Below, one piece after another: positions 45,060-52,859 of a DNA stretch of 64,000 nt; the stretch's first letter is position 1, and every line of letters begins with the position of its first letter. A model generated the notes under the pieces. The model made no database searches. It was not told where the DNA came from and saw nothing but the letters and a program-made list of their open reading frames with translations. The stretch is taken from assembly GCF_014596445.1 (NCBI RefSeq), contig NZ_MECL01000179.1:26039-90038 (forward strand). The letters run 5' to 3'. The DNA is from Streptomyces sp. CBMA29. GTDB lineage: Bacteria; Actinomycetota; Actinomycetes; Streptomycetales; Streptomycetaceae. The position numbers and the translations under genes are program-made.

Positions 45060-45129
45060 CGGGGTCTCCTCTGCATCTCTGCTTCGGCACGATCTCCCCA
45101 TGCGTCGACCCCATGTGTCGCCCACGAAA

Positions 45130-45235
45130 AAATCGTTTCAAGTCCGTGGCCGCGAACCTAAGCGGCCACTCACCGAAGGTCAAGAGCACTGCCGCAATGC
45201 GTCAACCCCAGTCAATTGAAACGTATTTGAAATCC
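45130..45235. promoter_or_regulatory. TTGAAA repeats upstream of the GH78 gene
   Basis: Copies of TTGAAA at 45216-45221 and 45227-45232 (11 bp apart, same helical face) and an inverse copy within ATCGTTTCAAG at 45136-45141. An A-rich run (45126-45132) also lies here. Possible activator or repressor site. Confidence 0.35.
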
Positions 45236-45272
45236 TGACACCCCCACCCAACACCCCACCACCACCCCGGGG

Positions 45273-47030
45273 TCAGGCGTCGGCGAGGAGGGGGTCGTAG
45301 GGGGTGGAGCGGTGACGGGCGGACATGAAGGTGAGGAAGTCGGCGATGAAGGCGGAGCGGGTGTAGGCGGAGGCGGCGGTGGGGACGGTGCGGGTGAAGG
45401 CGGTGCGGAAAAGGGCGCGGTATTCGGCCGCGTCGATGGTCTGGTTGCCGTCCTTGTCGGTGACGTCGAAGAGGACTTCGGCGACGCGGATGAGGGCGGG
45501 GCCCGCGAGGGTGGGGGCGGCGGCGGTGTATTCGGCTCTGCTGACGCGGCCGTCGCCGTCGGTGTCGAGGGCGGACTGGAGTTCGCGCCACCAGTCGGCG
45601 TAGGCGTTGTAGAGCCTGGTCTCCTGGGGCTCGTCGAGGTCGAGGCGGGAGGACAACTCGCGGGCCATGGCGGCGAGATCGGGCCAGTCGAGGAAGCCGT
45701 CGCCGGTCTGGTCGAGGACTTCGGTGAAGAACTCGTCGGCGCTGCGCCGCGATCCGCCCGTGGTGGAGGTGCCGGTGGAAGTGCCGGTGGTGGCGGTGGC
45801 GGTGGGGCCGTCGTCGGCGGGCTCGCGCTGGGCGGGGAAGGGCGTGACGAGACGGATGAAGGCGCCCGCCTGCTTCATGCGGTCGCGCACGGCGGTGACC
45901 GTGGCGTAGCGCGGGTCGTCGCTGTCCGAGGTGAGGGCCATCAGGTCGGTGAGGGTCTCGGTCCTGATCCAGCCCTCGGGGAGGAAGCGGGCCAGGCCGG
46001 CGGCCATGTAGGCGCCCTGCATCAGCGTCTGGGCGCCGGGGATCTCGGGCAGACCGGCGCGGCGCCGGAAGGGTTCGGGGAGCGACGCGACGGTGATCTG
46101 CCCGATGACGGGCCCGGCGAGCGCGCGGCCCGCCGCCCAGACGGTGGGCAGGCCGTCCAGCAGGGGCGGCGCGGGGAGATGGTCGAAGAGCTTGTAGAGG
46201 ATGATGCGCAGCGCCTCGGTGTTCTCCAGCTTCTCCTCGACCATGCGGTCGTAGTACTGCCAGAACTCCGGCAGGGTGGCGGGCAGTTGGCCCGCCTGGT
46301 CACCCAAGGCACCGAGGAACGCCTGGAATTCGGCGTAGAGCCGCTCCATCGTCGTCTGGTCGAGCGGCTGCCCGCTCAACCGGCACATGGTGACCGAGCT
46401 TTCGAAGAGCGTCGCGACCACCCACGCGCGGACCTCGGGGTCCATCGCGTCGTACGGCCGGTGCCGGGCGTCGGCTCCGTTGAGCCGCGCGTGCAGGCGG
46501 TTGAGGCGCGCCGCCTCCCGCTGCCGTACGGCGTCGTCCGCGCCGAACATCCGCTGGAGGCTCACGAGGGTGTTACGCAGCCGCCGCCACGGGTGCGCGA
46601 CGAAGGTCGAGTTGTCGGCCAGGGCCGCGCCGATCTGGGGGTGCGCCGCCTCCAGCACCGTCGCCCTGATCACCGCCAGGCCCCAGCGGGGGTCGTTGAA
46701 GAAGCGGTGGAACTGGGAGTCGGGGCCGAAGAGGGATTCGATCTGCGGGGCGGGCGCGGGAGGTGGCCCTGCGGGCGGCTTGCCCGGGTCCGGTGCTACG
46801 GGGCCCGGTGCTACAGCGTCCGGTGCTACGGCGTCCGGTTTCGACGCCCTCGGCTTCGCGGCTCGCGGCTTCACCGCCTTCGGCTTCGCCGCCTTCGGTT
46901 TCACGGTGCCGGCCGACTCAGTCGCCTCGGCCGCCTCGACTGCCTCGGCCGCTCCGGCCGCCCGCGAACGGGCCCGCTTGGGAGGCCGGTTGGCGCTGCT
47001 ACTCCTGCTGGTACTACCTGTCTCCGTCAC
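45273..47030 (-). CDS. DUF2236 (MpaB/rubber-oxygenase type) protein with three EF-hands
   Basis: 585 residues. The N-terminus is Lys/Ala/Pro repeat-rich (KPKAAKPKAV..., disordered). A DUF2236 domain (about 110-390) follows: FNDPRWGLAVIRATVLEAAHPQIGAALADN, LRNTLVSLQRMFG, DPEVRAWVVATLFES. This is the heme-dependent oxygenase family that includes MpaB and latex-clearing protein. The C-terminal part has three EF-hand loops: DQTGDGFLDWPD, DTDGDGRVSRAE and DKDGNQTIDAAE. GTG 47030 overlaps the uppS stop by 4 nt (GTGA), so it is co-translated with a prenyltransferase. Substrate unknown; a polyisoprenoid is chemically plausible. Confidence 0.82.
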   Translation of the reverse strand: MTETGSTSRSSSANRPPKRARSRAAGAAEAVEAAEATESAGTVKPKAAKPKAVKPRAAKPRASKPDAVAPDAVAPGPVAPDPGKPPAGPPPAPAPQIESLFGPDSQFHRFFNDPRWGLAVIRATVLEAAHPQIGAALADNSTFVAHPWRRLRNTLVSLQRMFGADDAVRQREAARLNRLHARLNGADARHRPYDAMDPEVRAWVVATLFESSVTMCRLSGQPLDQTTMERLYAEFQAFLGALGDQAGQLPATLPEFWQYYDRMVEEKLENTEALRIILYKLFDHLPAPPLLDGLPTVWAAGRALAGPVIGQITVASLPEPFRRRAGLPEIPGAQTLMQGAYMAAGLARFLPEGWIRTETLTDLMALTSDSDDPRYATVTAVRDRMKQAGAFIRLVTPFPAQREPADDGPTATATTGTSTGTSTTGGSRRSADEFFTEVLDQTGDGFLDWPDLAAMARELSSRLDLDEPQETRLYNAYADWWRELQSALDTDGDGRVSRAEYTAAAPTLAGPALIRVAEVLFDVTDKDGNQTIDAAEYRALFRTAFTRTVPTAASAYTRSAFIADFLTFMSARHRSTPYDPLLADA

Positions 47031-47833
47031 GTGCGGGACTCTCCGTTCGCGTGCGGCGGCACGCCGCCGAAGCGGCGCTTGCGTTGCTGGTACGTGTGCA
47101 GGCACTCCAGGAAGTGCGGGGCGCGGAAGTCGGGCCAGAGCACCGAGGGGAAGGTCCATTCCGCGTAAGCGACCTGCCAGAGCATGAAGTTGGAGATGCG
47201 CTGTTCACCGGAGGTCCGGATCACGAGGTCGACGTCGGGTGTGTCGGGGAAGGGCAGATGTGCGGCGAAGTGGCTCTCGTCCACGGCGTCGGCGGACACT
47301 CCGCTGCGGATCAGGGAGCGGGCCGCCTCAACGATGTCGCCGCGTCCGCCGTGGTCGAACGCGACGGTCAGCGTCATGCGGCGGTTCGTGCGGGTGAGTG
47401 TCATCAGGTCGGCGAAGTCGCGTGCCAGCGGGGCCGGGATTCTCGGGTCGGCGACGCCGAGGAAGCGGCAGCGGATGCCGCGCGCGTGCAGCAGTGCCGC
47501 GTGTTTGCGTACGACGCTGCGCACCAGCCGCATCAGGTAGTCGACCTCGTTGCTCGGGCGGCTCCAGTTCTCGGTGGAGAACGCGTACAGGCTCAGCCAC
47601 TCCACCCCGGCTCCGCGCGCCGCCTCGATGACGTCGATCACCGTCGTCTCCGCCGCGCGGTGGCCCGCGGTCCGCGGCAGCGAACGGCTCTCCGCCCATC
47701 GGCCGTTCCCGTCCATCACACACGCGACGTGCCGCGGGGCCGGGGTCAGTGACGTGGCCCGTCGCGGCTGCCTGCCCACGCGGGCTCCGGTGTCCCGTAC
47801 GACCGAAGTGCCGCTGTCTCGCTCCACCGTCAC
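47027..47833 (-). CDS. uppS: Isoprenyl transferase (cis-prenyltransferase, UppS family)
   Basis: 268 residues. Signature motifs: VMDGNGRWAESR (Asp and P-loop for the diphosphate), WLSLYAFSTENWSRP, and RTSGEQRISNFMLWQVAYAEW with the C-terminal Arg/Ser/Glu signature. A 35-residue N-terminal extension precedes the core. Makes polyprenyl diphosphates by cis-condensation of IPP. Streptomycetes carry several copies; this one sits in an operon with a DUF2236 oxygenase rather than cdsA or recO, so it may be a dedicated, non-essential paralogue. GTG start. Confidence 0.92.
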   Translation of the reverse strand: MTVERDSGTSVVRDTGARVGRQPRRATSLTPAPRHVACVMDGNGRWAESRSLPRTAGHRAAETTVIDVIEAARGAGVEWLSLYAFSTENWSRPSNEVDYLMRLVRSVVRKHAALLHARGIRCRFLGVADPRIPAPLARDFADLMTLTRTNRRMTLTVAFDHGGRGDIVEAARSLIRSGVSADAVDESHFAAHLPFPDTPDVDLVIRTSGEQRISNFMLWQVAYAEWTFPSVLWPDFRAPHFLECLHTYQQRKRRFGGVPPHANGESRT

Positions 47834-48448
47834 AGGTGCCCCCGGCCGTCACCGTCACCGCGATTGGATCAACACCTCACAGCCTCCTGGTACTTGGCCT
47901 CCGGCACATCCCGATCCGCGCATATTCACCCATGGCACGCCCGTCCGATTCCGCGCCGCCGCGACACGCGGGCGGAGGCACACCGAGGGGCGTGCGGCGT
48001 GCGGCACGGTGCGATGGCGGTTCCGCTTCCGCTACGACGAGGACGAGACGGCCGCCCCGCGTGAGTGCCTGTCGCCGCCGGACTCCCCCGTGGCAGCGGC
48101 AGGACGACCGGTCCGCCTCGTTGGGGCGGAGGGTCCGCGGTTCGCCGCGCCCCTTGAAGGACCGGGCGTACGCCTCGCGCCAGCTCGCGGCACTGCGTCA
48201 GCGGCGCGGCGCGGCGGGTGACCGGCGCCGTACGGCGTATCCGTCCCGCACGGCAGACCGCCGTCCGGGACGGCGCCAACGTGACCTTCGCGCCCGAGGA
48301 CGCCCGGCGGACCGAGGCCGACGCCGGAGGAGCCGTGGGAGAGGACCGGCCCGCTCGGCGACCTGGCCACCGACCTCGGCGACCTCAAAACCGCCGTGAA
48401 GCACCGTGAACCGCCGTGAAGCGCCGTGAACCGCCGTCGCGCGAGCGA
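47834..48448. other. Intergenic region without a supported gene
   Basis: 615 nt between uppS and lspA (both minus strand). Frames here lack consistent codon bias and give Arg-rich products with no recognisable domain; a decayed gene is possible. A 10-bp repeat array lies at its lspA-proximal end. Confidence 0.5.
48391..48437. repeat. 10-bp tandem repeat
   Basis: Five imperfect units: CCGCCGTGAA, GCACCGTGAA, CCGCCGTGAA, GCGCCGTGAA and a partial CCGCCGT. Immediately downstream of lspA. Confidence 0.9.
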
Positions 48449-48958
48449 TCAGGCGCTGCCCACCGCGTCCGGCTCTCCGGCAGGAGATGCGGCGGCGCGC
48501 ATCGGGACGCCGCGGAATGCCTGGACGAGGACGAAGAGGGCGCCGGCCGTGACGCACTGGTCGGCGAGGTTGAAGATGCCGCCGTTGCCGACCTGGATGA
48601 AGTCGAGGACGGCGCCGCGGCCGAAGGCGGGGGTGCGGAAGAGGCGGTCGGCGAGGTTGCCGCCGGCGCCCGCGAAGAGGAAGCCGAGGCCGAGGGCCCA
48701 GCCGGTGGAGCGGACGGAGGGGGCGACGCGGGCGATGAAGACGAGGACGCACAGGGCGAGGAAGGTGAAGACGAGGGTGGCGCGGGGTGCGAAGGAACCG
48801 GCCGCGCCGGGGTTGCGGATGGCGGTGAAGGTCACAGCGCCGCCGAACGCGTGGCTGGCGTCGTGCCCCTCGACCACGACCGCCGCGACGGCCTTCGTGG
48901 TCTGGTCCACCACGAGCCCGACGGCCGCGGTCGCCCACAGCAGGTACGTACGCCGCAC
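48449..48958 (-). CDS. lspA: Signal peptidase II (prolipoprotein signal peptidase)
   Basis: 169 residues, four TM helices. LspA motifs: VVDQTTKAVA, TAIRNPGAAGSF, GGNLADRLFR and VLDFIQVGNGGIFNLADQ, the two NLAD/FNLAD motifs supplying the catalytic Asp pair. Starts at GTG 48958 with GGAGG 7 nt upstream. Cleaves lipoprotein signal peptides at the lipobox. It stands alone, away from the usual rluD neighbourhood, so it may be a second copy. Confidence 0.9.
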   Translation of the reverse strand: MRRTYLLWATAAVGLVVDQTTKAVAAVVVEGHDASHAFGGAVTFTAIRNPGAAGSFAPRATLVFTFLALCVLVFIARVAPSVRSTGWALGLGFLFAGAGGNLADRLFRTPAFGRGAVLDFIQVGNGGIFNLADQCVTAGALFVLVQAFRGVPMRAAASPAGEPDAVGSA

Positions 48959-49106
48959 CGCACACCTCCCGATCCCAGCCCCGTCCCCCGTCGAGCGTAC
49001 GTGGCCGCCCGCCGAAACCCCGGCCCGCGCCCGCACCGACCTCCATGGACAGAACACCTAGGCCGTGGCTCAGCCGGAAGAGCCGTGCCGCGCGGCGGCG
49101 GAACCT

Positions 49107-49907
49107 CTACGCCTCCGCCAGCTCCGGCATCTCCCCCACCGTCCGTGCGGTGTCGATGACGGAGAAGTTCGCGCCCTGCGGATCGGTGACGGCGGCGAAA
49201 CGGCCGTAGGGGCTGTCCATCGGGCCGAATCGGAGGGTGGCGCCGAGGTCGACCGCCTTCTGTACGGCGGCGTCGCAGTCGCCGACCGCGAAGTAGACGT
49301 TCACGTACGCGGGCACCTGCGGCGGGAATTCGTCGCCCATGGTCATGCGGCCGAGAACGGGGTTCGGGCTGCCGCCGACCTTGAAGACCTTGAAGTCCAC
49401 CTCGGTGTCGGTCATTCGCTGCGCGGAGTACGTGAACGCCTTCGTCAGGAAAGCGTCCGTGACGTCGGGCTCGCGCGTGAAGAACTCGGCCCAGCAGAAG
49501 GCGCCCGGCGCGCCCACCTTGGCGAAGCCCTTGTGCTGCCCCGGCTGCCAGAGCCCGAAGGCCGCGCCGGTCGGCTCCTTGGCCAGCGCCATCGTGCCGA
49601 GCTGGCCCACCCGCATGGGCTCCATGAGCAGTTCGCCGCCCGCCGCCTTCACCTTCTCCGCGGTCGCCGCCGCGTCCGGAGTGGCGAAGTACAGGTACCA
49701 GACCGACTTCCCCTCTTCTCCCGGCATCGGCGGGACCACGCCCGCGACGGCCTCCCCGTCCGAGAACGCCTGCGCGTAGTCGCCGAATTCGCTCGCGCTC
49801 TCGCCGAACGTCCAGCCCAGCACGTCGGCGTAGAAGCGCTTGGCCCCTTCCAGGTCCACGAACATGGCGTCCACCCAGCACGGTGCGCCTTCCGGGAAAT
49901 CAGTCAT
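49107..49907 (-). CDS. VOC family protein with two glyoxalase-like domains
   Basis: 266 residues. Two tandem vicinal-oxygen-chelate modules (about 5-125 and 135-260): APCWVDAMFVDLEGAKRFYADVLGWTFGE and CWAEFFTREPDVTDAFLTKAFTYSAQR, each ending in a FGLWQP/FSVIDTA strand. Metal ligands are incomplete as in many uncharacterised members, so it may bind small molecules rather than catalyse. ATG 49907; the promoter region (49920-49970) holds an ACGTACGT palindrome. Confidence 0.85.
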   Translation of the reverse strand: MTDFPEGAPCWVDAMFVDLEGAKRFYADVLGWTFGESASEFGDYAQAFSDGEAVAGVVPPMPGEEGKSVWYLYFATPDAAATAEKVKAAGGELLMEPMRVGQLGTMALAKEPTGAAFGLWQPGQHKGFAKVGAPGAFCWAEFFTREPDVTDAFLTKAFTYSAQRMTDTEVDFKVFKVGGSPNPVLGRMTMGDEFPPQVPAYVNVYFAVGDCDAAVQKAVDLGATLRFGPMDSPYGRFAAVTDPQGANFSVIDTARTVGEMPELAEA

Positions 49908-50141
49908 GACCCGCGACTCCGTCCCAATGGAGATGACATACGTCACTTACGTACGTTTCCACGCTAGTCAGTCATCGCGCTCCCCGCACGGCGAGGGAAC
50001 GGTTACGGGTGACGGAGAGCGGCAGCGTACGAAGTGGCCATGGTCACCGCCGATCCGGGAATGGCGCCCGGCGCCCGGCGGCTGAGGACGTACGGAGGCC
50101 GCACCTCCCGTGAGACCCCTTCGGACAAGGAAGTTGAGCCC

Positions 50142-50588
50142 ATGTACAAGAAGATCCTCGCCGCCGTCGACGGTTCGGCCCACGGCAGCGCCGTCCTCGA
50201 CGCGGTGTCGGCGCTCGCCAAGCTGACCGGCGGGACGGTGCAGGTCATCCACATCCGGCCGTCGCAGGTGATCACCGGAGGGATCACCAGCACGGTGGTG
50301 CCGGTGGAGGAGAGCGCCGAGAGCCGCAAGGTCGTGGACGACGCGCTCGCGCGGCTGCGCGCGGACGGCGTCACCGCCGACGGCGAGGTGGACGAGGGCC
50401 TGACCGAGGACCTGGCCGCGATACTCGTCGAGCGCGCCGAAGCCCTCGGCAGCGACCTGATCGCCGTCGGCCCCGGCCACTACAGCGGCATCTCCGCGCT
50501 CCTGCACCCGAGCGTCAGCCGCGCCGTCGCGAAGGCGTCGCCGGTGTCGGTCCTGCTGGTCCACAGCGAGGCCGGGGCCACCGCCTGA
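50142..50588 (+). CDS. Universal stress protein (UspA family)
   Basis: 148 residues. Starts MYKKILAAVDGSAHGS (first strand with the ATP-binding Asp) and carries GSDLIAVGPGHYSGISALLHPSVSRAVAKASPVSVLLVH, matching the G-2x-G-9x-G-S nucleotide motif only loosely (GPGHYSG). ATG 50142 with AAGGAAG upstream. Its last eight codons are duplicated just beyond the stop. Confidence 0.9.
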   Translation: MYKKILAAVDGSAHGSAVLDAVSALAKLTGGTVQVIHIRPSQVITGGITSTVVPVEESAESRKVVDDALARLRADGVTADGEVDEGLTEDLAAILVERAEALGSDLIAVGPGHYSGISALLHPSVSRAVAKASPVSVLLVHSEAGATA

Positions 50589-50612
50589 CGGAGGCCGGGG
50601 CCACCGCCTGAC
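50568..50612 (+). repeat. Tandem duplication of a gene's 3' end
   Basis: A 22-bp sequence holding the last codons and TGA of the universal stress gene recurs exactly with a 23-bp period (50568-50589 and 50591-50612). Confidence 0.9.
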
Positions 50613-50887
50613 CTTCCCCTCCCCGACCGCCCCACTGCCCGCCACCCCCGGTTCCGCACCCGGCCGGGGACGGCGGGCAGCGTCGTACCCGGAGCCGTAC
50701 TCGTACAAGCACACGGCACAGGCACTGGACTGGCACTGGCACTGGCAGAAACGGTCAACCGGGGCAATTCACCGACCGCCGGACACGGAGAGTACGGCCG
50801 CGTAACCTGACCGTTAGCCGGGCGCCTGGACGCTGGTGCCCTCTCCGTACATCGCATTCGGCGGTGTCCGAAGAGAGGAGCAGTGCA
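50589..50887. other. Intergenic region
   Basis: 299 nt: 3'-end duplication of the stress gene, a CTGGCA-type microsatellite near 50725-50748, and the probable promoter of the small ORF. No other gene seen. Confidence 0.5.
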
Positions 50888-50998
50888 GTGGCGCGTCACC
50901 GCAGGCCGAAGAGGCTGCGGACTACCGATCGATTACGCATGGGCTGGTGGCTCGTCCAGATTGCCGTCTGGATCCATCAGCACGTCAACGACCGGTAA
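50888..50998 (+). CDS. Possible 36-residue basic small protein
   Basis: GTG 50888 has GAGGAG at 50875-50880, an ideal 7-nt spacing, and the frame ends in TAA. The product is strongly basic at the N-terminus (MARHRRPKRLRTTDRLR) followed by a hydrophobic, Trp-rich helix (MGWWLVQIAVWIHQHV). It includes a TTA codon (50933-50935). It could be a small membrane-associated or DNA-binding peptide. No homology is known to me, and a chance ORF is possible. Confidence 0.4.
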   Translation: MARHRRPKRLRTTDRLRMGWWLVQIAVWIHQHVNDR

Positions 50999-51153
50999 TC
51001 CGGCTGGGCGGGGGCCGTCTTCGTTGGATGCGGCGGCGGCCTCCGCGTACTCACCTCATGATGTGCCGCCCCGGCCCCGCGGGCCGCGAGTCACACAACT
51101 TTGGCATATGCCAATCCACGCGTCGAGCAGTCTTTCGAGTGCGCGCACCGGCC

Positions 51154-51426
51154 TCATTCGGCCGCACCCTCAGGCGCGGCGGTACGGACCGCGCCCGCGT
51201 GGCGCTTGCGCTCCAGGACGACGAGCGGGCAGTTCAGCGCCTCGGCGATCTTGATGAGATTGGCCGGGGTGGCACTGCGCCAGCCCGACTCGATCTCGCC
51301 CATGAGCTGCTCCGAGATGCCGACCTGGTCGGCGAGCGCCCGCTTGGTCAGCCCGGACTTCTCCCGCGCCCAGGTGACGGCCTCGGGCTCCTGATGGAGC
51401 CTGCTCGGCCGGGTGCGGTGCGACAT
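51154..51426 (-). CDS. Small XRE-family HTH regulator
   Basis: 90 residues: SRLHQEPEAVTWAREKSGLTKRALADQVGISEQLMGEIESGWRSATPANLIKIAEALNCPLVVLERKR, a near-complete Xre/Cro helix-turn-helix with little else. ATG 51426 has no ribosome site, so it may be translated from a short or leaderless mRNA; a TATAAAT-like -10 lies at 51463-51470 on its strand. Divergent from another HTH gene; repeats in the shared region suggest autoregulation. Confidence 0.85.
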   Translation of the reverse strand: MSHRTRPSRLHQEPEAVTWAREKSGLTKRALADQVGISEQLMGEIESGWRSATPANLIKIAEALNCPLVVLERKRHAGAVRTAAPEGAAE

Positions 51427-51591
51427 GGGCAAAAACTAGCGCGTAGTAGCGCGTAGCACAAGTATTTATAGAGAACTACGCACACCTGCGCACGTTGCCG
51501 TCGCGCATATGCGCAGGCCAGCCCGGCCGATACCCGCCCGTCTTCGCCGTTTCACTGGACGCATAATGCGTAGTTGTGCGAAGCTCGCCGC
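51427..51591. promoter_or_regulatory. Divergent regulatory region between two HTH genes
   Basis: 165 nt, AT-richer than its surroundings. AACTACGCA (51474-51482) and its exact reverse complement TGCGTAGTT (51567-51575) flank the region, and AGCGCGTAG appears twice near 51439-51456. A TATTTATA element at 51463-51470 fits a -10 for the minus-strand gene. Confidence 0.55.
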
Positions 51592-52074
51592 ATGACTGAG
51601 CGCCCGGACGCGCCGCCCGAGGGGGAACTGATCAAGGTCGCGCTCGTGGCGTCCGGCCTTTCCCAGCGGGAGGCCTCGCGACGAGCCGGTATGAGTGACA
51701 CGCGGTGGCGGCAGATCGTCAGCGGCTACCAGTCGGTCGACGGGACACCCGTCCCCGTCCGCGGCCGTGACGAGACGCTGGCCCGTATGGCGCATGTGGT
51801 CGGCGTACGCCCGGAGCAGTTCGAGGACGTCGGCCGCCCCGACGCCGCCGAGGAGCTGCGCGACCTCACGGCCCGCAAGCGCGACATCGACGCCGCCTCG
51901 TCCATCCCCTCCGGCGCGTACGACCGCCTGGAGGAGCGCTGGCGTCTGGTGGAAGCCGTGCTCCGCTCCGCGCGCGAGGGGTTGAGCCCGTCAGAGGACA
52001 GCAGCCTCGTCAGCCGGGTGCACGGACTGCTGGCGCAGGACCCGGACAGCTTTACGCCCAAGGCTCCTGGGTAG
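51592..52074 (+). CDS. HTH transcriptional regulator
   Basis: 160 residues. N-terminal helix-turn-helix (about 12-70: ELIKVALVASGLSQREASRRAGMSDTRWRQIVSGYQSV, MAHVVGVRPEQFEDVGR) then a charged, probably coiled helical part (AEELRDLTARKRDIDAASS). Divergent from the small XRE gene. Role probably local gene control; target unknown. Confidence 0.8.
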   Translation: MTERPDAPPEGELIKVALVASGLSQREASRRAGMSDTRWRQIVSGYQSVDGTPVPVRGRDETLARMAHVVGVRPEQFEDVGRPDAAEELRDLTARKRDIDAASSIPSGAYDRLEERWRLVEAVLRSAREGLSPSEDSSLVSRVHGLLAQDPDSFTPKAPG

Positions 52075-52249
52075 CGGCCGACTTCACCCGTCGGCGCGGG
52101 CCGACGCTTTCCGCGAGCGTGTCGAGCCGGAGCCGGAGCGGGAGCGGCTACGGCTACGGCTACGTGGCGAGCGCGCCCCGCCGTGGTGGAATTGGGCGCG
52201 TTCAAGCGACGCGACACGCGGGCACGCGGGCACGCGGACGGAGCCGGGG

Positions 52250-52639
52250 ATGGGGAGAGTCGTGGGGCGGCGGGCAGTGCTGGGGAGCGGGGATGTGCGG
52301 CGCGTGGCGCTCGGGCTGCCCGGCACCGTGGAGAAGGAGCTGTGGGGGCATCCCACGTTCCATGTCGGCCGGCGGATGTACGCGACGGTGCCCGACGACG
52401 GGACGTCGTTCGCGGTGCGCTGTCCGCGGCACGAGCGCGCGGAGTTGATCGCCTCGGAGCCGGAGAAGTTCTGGGTGCCCGCGCACGAGGCCCACTCGTC
52501 GTGGGTACGGGCGCGGCTGACGGCGCTTGAGGACGAGGGCGAGCTGTACGACATCCTGCTCGACTCGTGGCAGCAGGCGGCGCCGGAAGAGCTGGTCGAG
52601 ACGTTCCTGGCGAACGGCCGTCGACCCGACCGGAATTGA
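52250..52639 (+). CDS. MmcQ/YjbR family protein
   Basis: 129 residues: VRRVALGLPGTVEKELWGHPTFHVGRRMYATVPDDGTSFAVRC, then LIASEPEKFWVPAHEAHSSWVRARL. This is the CyaY-like YjbR fold, usually annotated as DNA-binding though the function is unclear. ATG 52250 with GGAG 6 nt upstream. Confidence 0.85.
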   Translation: MGRVVGRRAVLGSGDVRRVALGLPGTVEKELWGHPTFHVGRRMYATVPDDGTSFAVRCPRHERAELIASEPEKFWVPAHEAHSSWVRARLTALEDEGELYDILLDSWQQAAPEELVETFLANGRRPDRN

Positions 52640-52732
52640 TTCACCTGGCGGGCGGGGGAAGGGCCGGGGGGAAGGGCCCAGGGCGACGGCGCGGGCCCGA
52701 GGCGGACGGTTCCGTAAACGTTGCCGGAAGCC

Positions 52733-52781
52733 TTGACAGGGGCTGGGGCAAGGCCGACTCTCGCGTGGAGAGAGCGCTCTC
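52733..52781 (+). promoter_or_regulatory. GH16 promoter with LacI-type operator
   Basis: TTGACA (52733-52738), 17-bp spacer and GACTCT (52756-52761) as -35/-10, then a perfect 12-bp palindrome GAGAGCGCTCTC (52770-52781) over the expected start site. This resembles CebR-like repression of beta-glucan enzymes in streptomycetes. Confidence 0.65.
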
Positions 52782-52859
52782 ACGAAACCCCCCACACCCA
52801 ACGGCGGGTCTGCGCACGGGAGTTGCGGGGTCGCCGTACCCCCCACACAAGGAGCAGGC

